Below, one piece after another: positions 5,297 to 5,389 of a stretch of 5,389 nt of DNA. Position numbers and translations under genes: made by a program. Under the pieces are notes generated by a model. That model was not told the origin of the DNA. It did not search any database and saw only the letters and a program-made list of their open reading frames with translations. Position 1 is the first letter of the stretch, and each line of letters opens with the position of its first letter. Source of the DNA: CAXYVX01 sp964292495 (GTDB lineage: Bacteria; Patescibacteriota; Saccharimonadia; Saccharimonadales; Saccharimonadaceae); contig CAXYVX010000032.1 of NCBI GenBank assembly GCA_964292495.1, forward strand, positions 1 through 5,389. The letters run 5' to 3'.

Positions 5297-5389
5297 CCCA
5301 AGATCTCGCCCTCGAAATTTTACTCTCCGGCCAATCCGCATTTTTGACCGGCGCGGCGGGTGCAGGGAAGACCTATACTCTCGCGAAAT
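5293..5389 (+). CDS. P-loop helicase/ATPase, probably Pif1-like, N-terminal fragment (3' truncated by window edge)
   Basis: Only 32 codons are visible. After a short helix (TQDLALEILLSG) comes strand AFLTG and a Walker A motif, GAAGAGKT at residues 20-27, followed by YTLAK. The layout, with the P-loop almost at the N-terminus and the FLTGAAGAGKTYTL wording, is what I associate with Pif1/RecD-type DNA helicases, including many from Patescibacteria. Other AAA or superfamily 1 ATPases cannot be excluded from so little sequence. The start ATG overlaps the hsdR stop (ATGA), so the two genes are very likely cotranscribed from the hsdR promoter and translationally coupled. TCGCGAA recurs at 5381-5387, which suggests that this gene shares the host sequence signature. 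Whether it takes part in restriction or is a neighbouring housekeeping gene is unknown. Confidence 0.7.
   Translation, partial: MTQDLALEILLSGQSAFLTGAAGAGKTYTLAK

Overview
This is a bacterial or archaeal type I restriction-modification locus. A short, compositionally different three-gene cassette sits between the specificity gene and the restriction gene. All reading frames use TGA as a stop, so a code that reads UGA as glycine is not indicated. The organism cannot be fixed from this window. The partial helicase at the right edge has an N-terminus like the Pif1-type helicases common in Patescibacteria (CPR, for example Saccharibacteria), so such a host is possible but unproven.

Layout from left to right. 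Bases 1-548 (+) hold the C-terminal part of HsdS, cut by the window edge. Bases 551-2140 (-) hold three overlapping genes transcribed from right to left: a 134-aa winged-helix-like protein, a 137-aa winged-helix-like protein and a 260-aa protein with an R-N-x5-H motif of HEPN type plus a C-terminal winged-helix-like region. Bases 2141-2428 are AT-rich intergenic DNA with two divergent extended -10 promoters and a 9-bp inverted repeat. Bases 2429-5296 (+) hold a complete, apparently intact HsdR of 955 aa. Bases 5293-5389 (+) hold the first 32 codons of a P-loop helicase that overlaps hsdR by ATGA.

How the genes work together. HsdS and HsdR should join an HsdM encoded outside the window, probably to the left, in a type I enzyme that methylates host DNA and translocates along and cleaves unmodified DNA. 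The three minus-strand genes form one translationally coupled operon of unknown role. Their position, the HEPN-like motif and the repeated winged-helix folds suggest a regulatory or defence cassette inserted into the hsd locus, but this is inference.

The strongest unexplained signal is the palindrome TTCGCGAA. I count 16 copies in the window: 3 in hsdS, 13 in hsdR and none between 350 and 2590. It falls in all three codon phases. It looks like a genome-wide iterated palindrome of the host lineage, and its absence marks the central cassette as foreign or recent.
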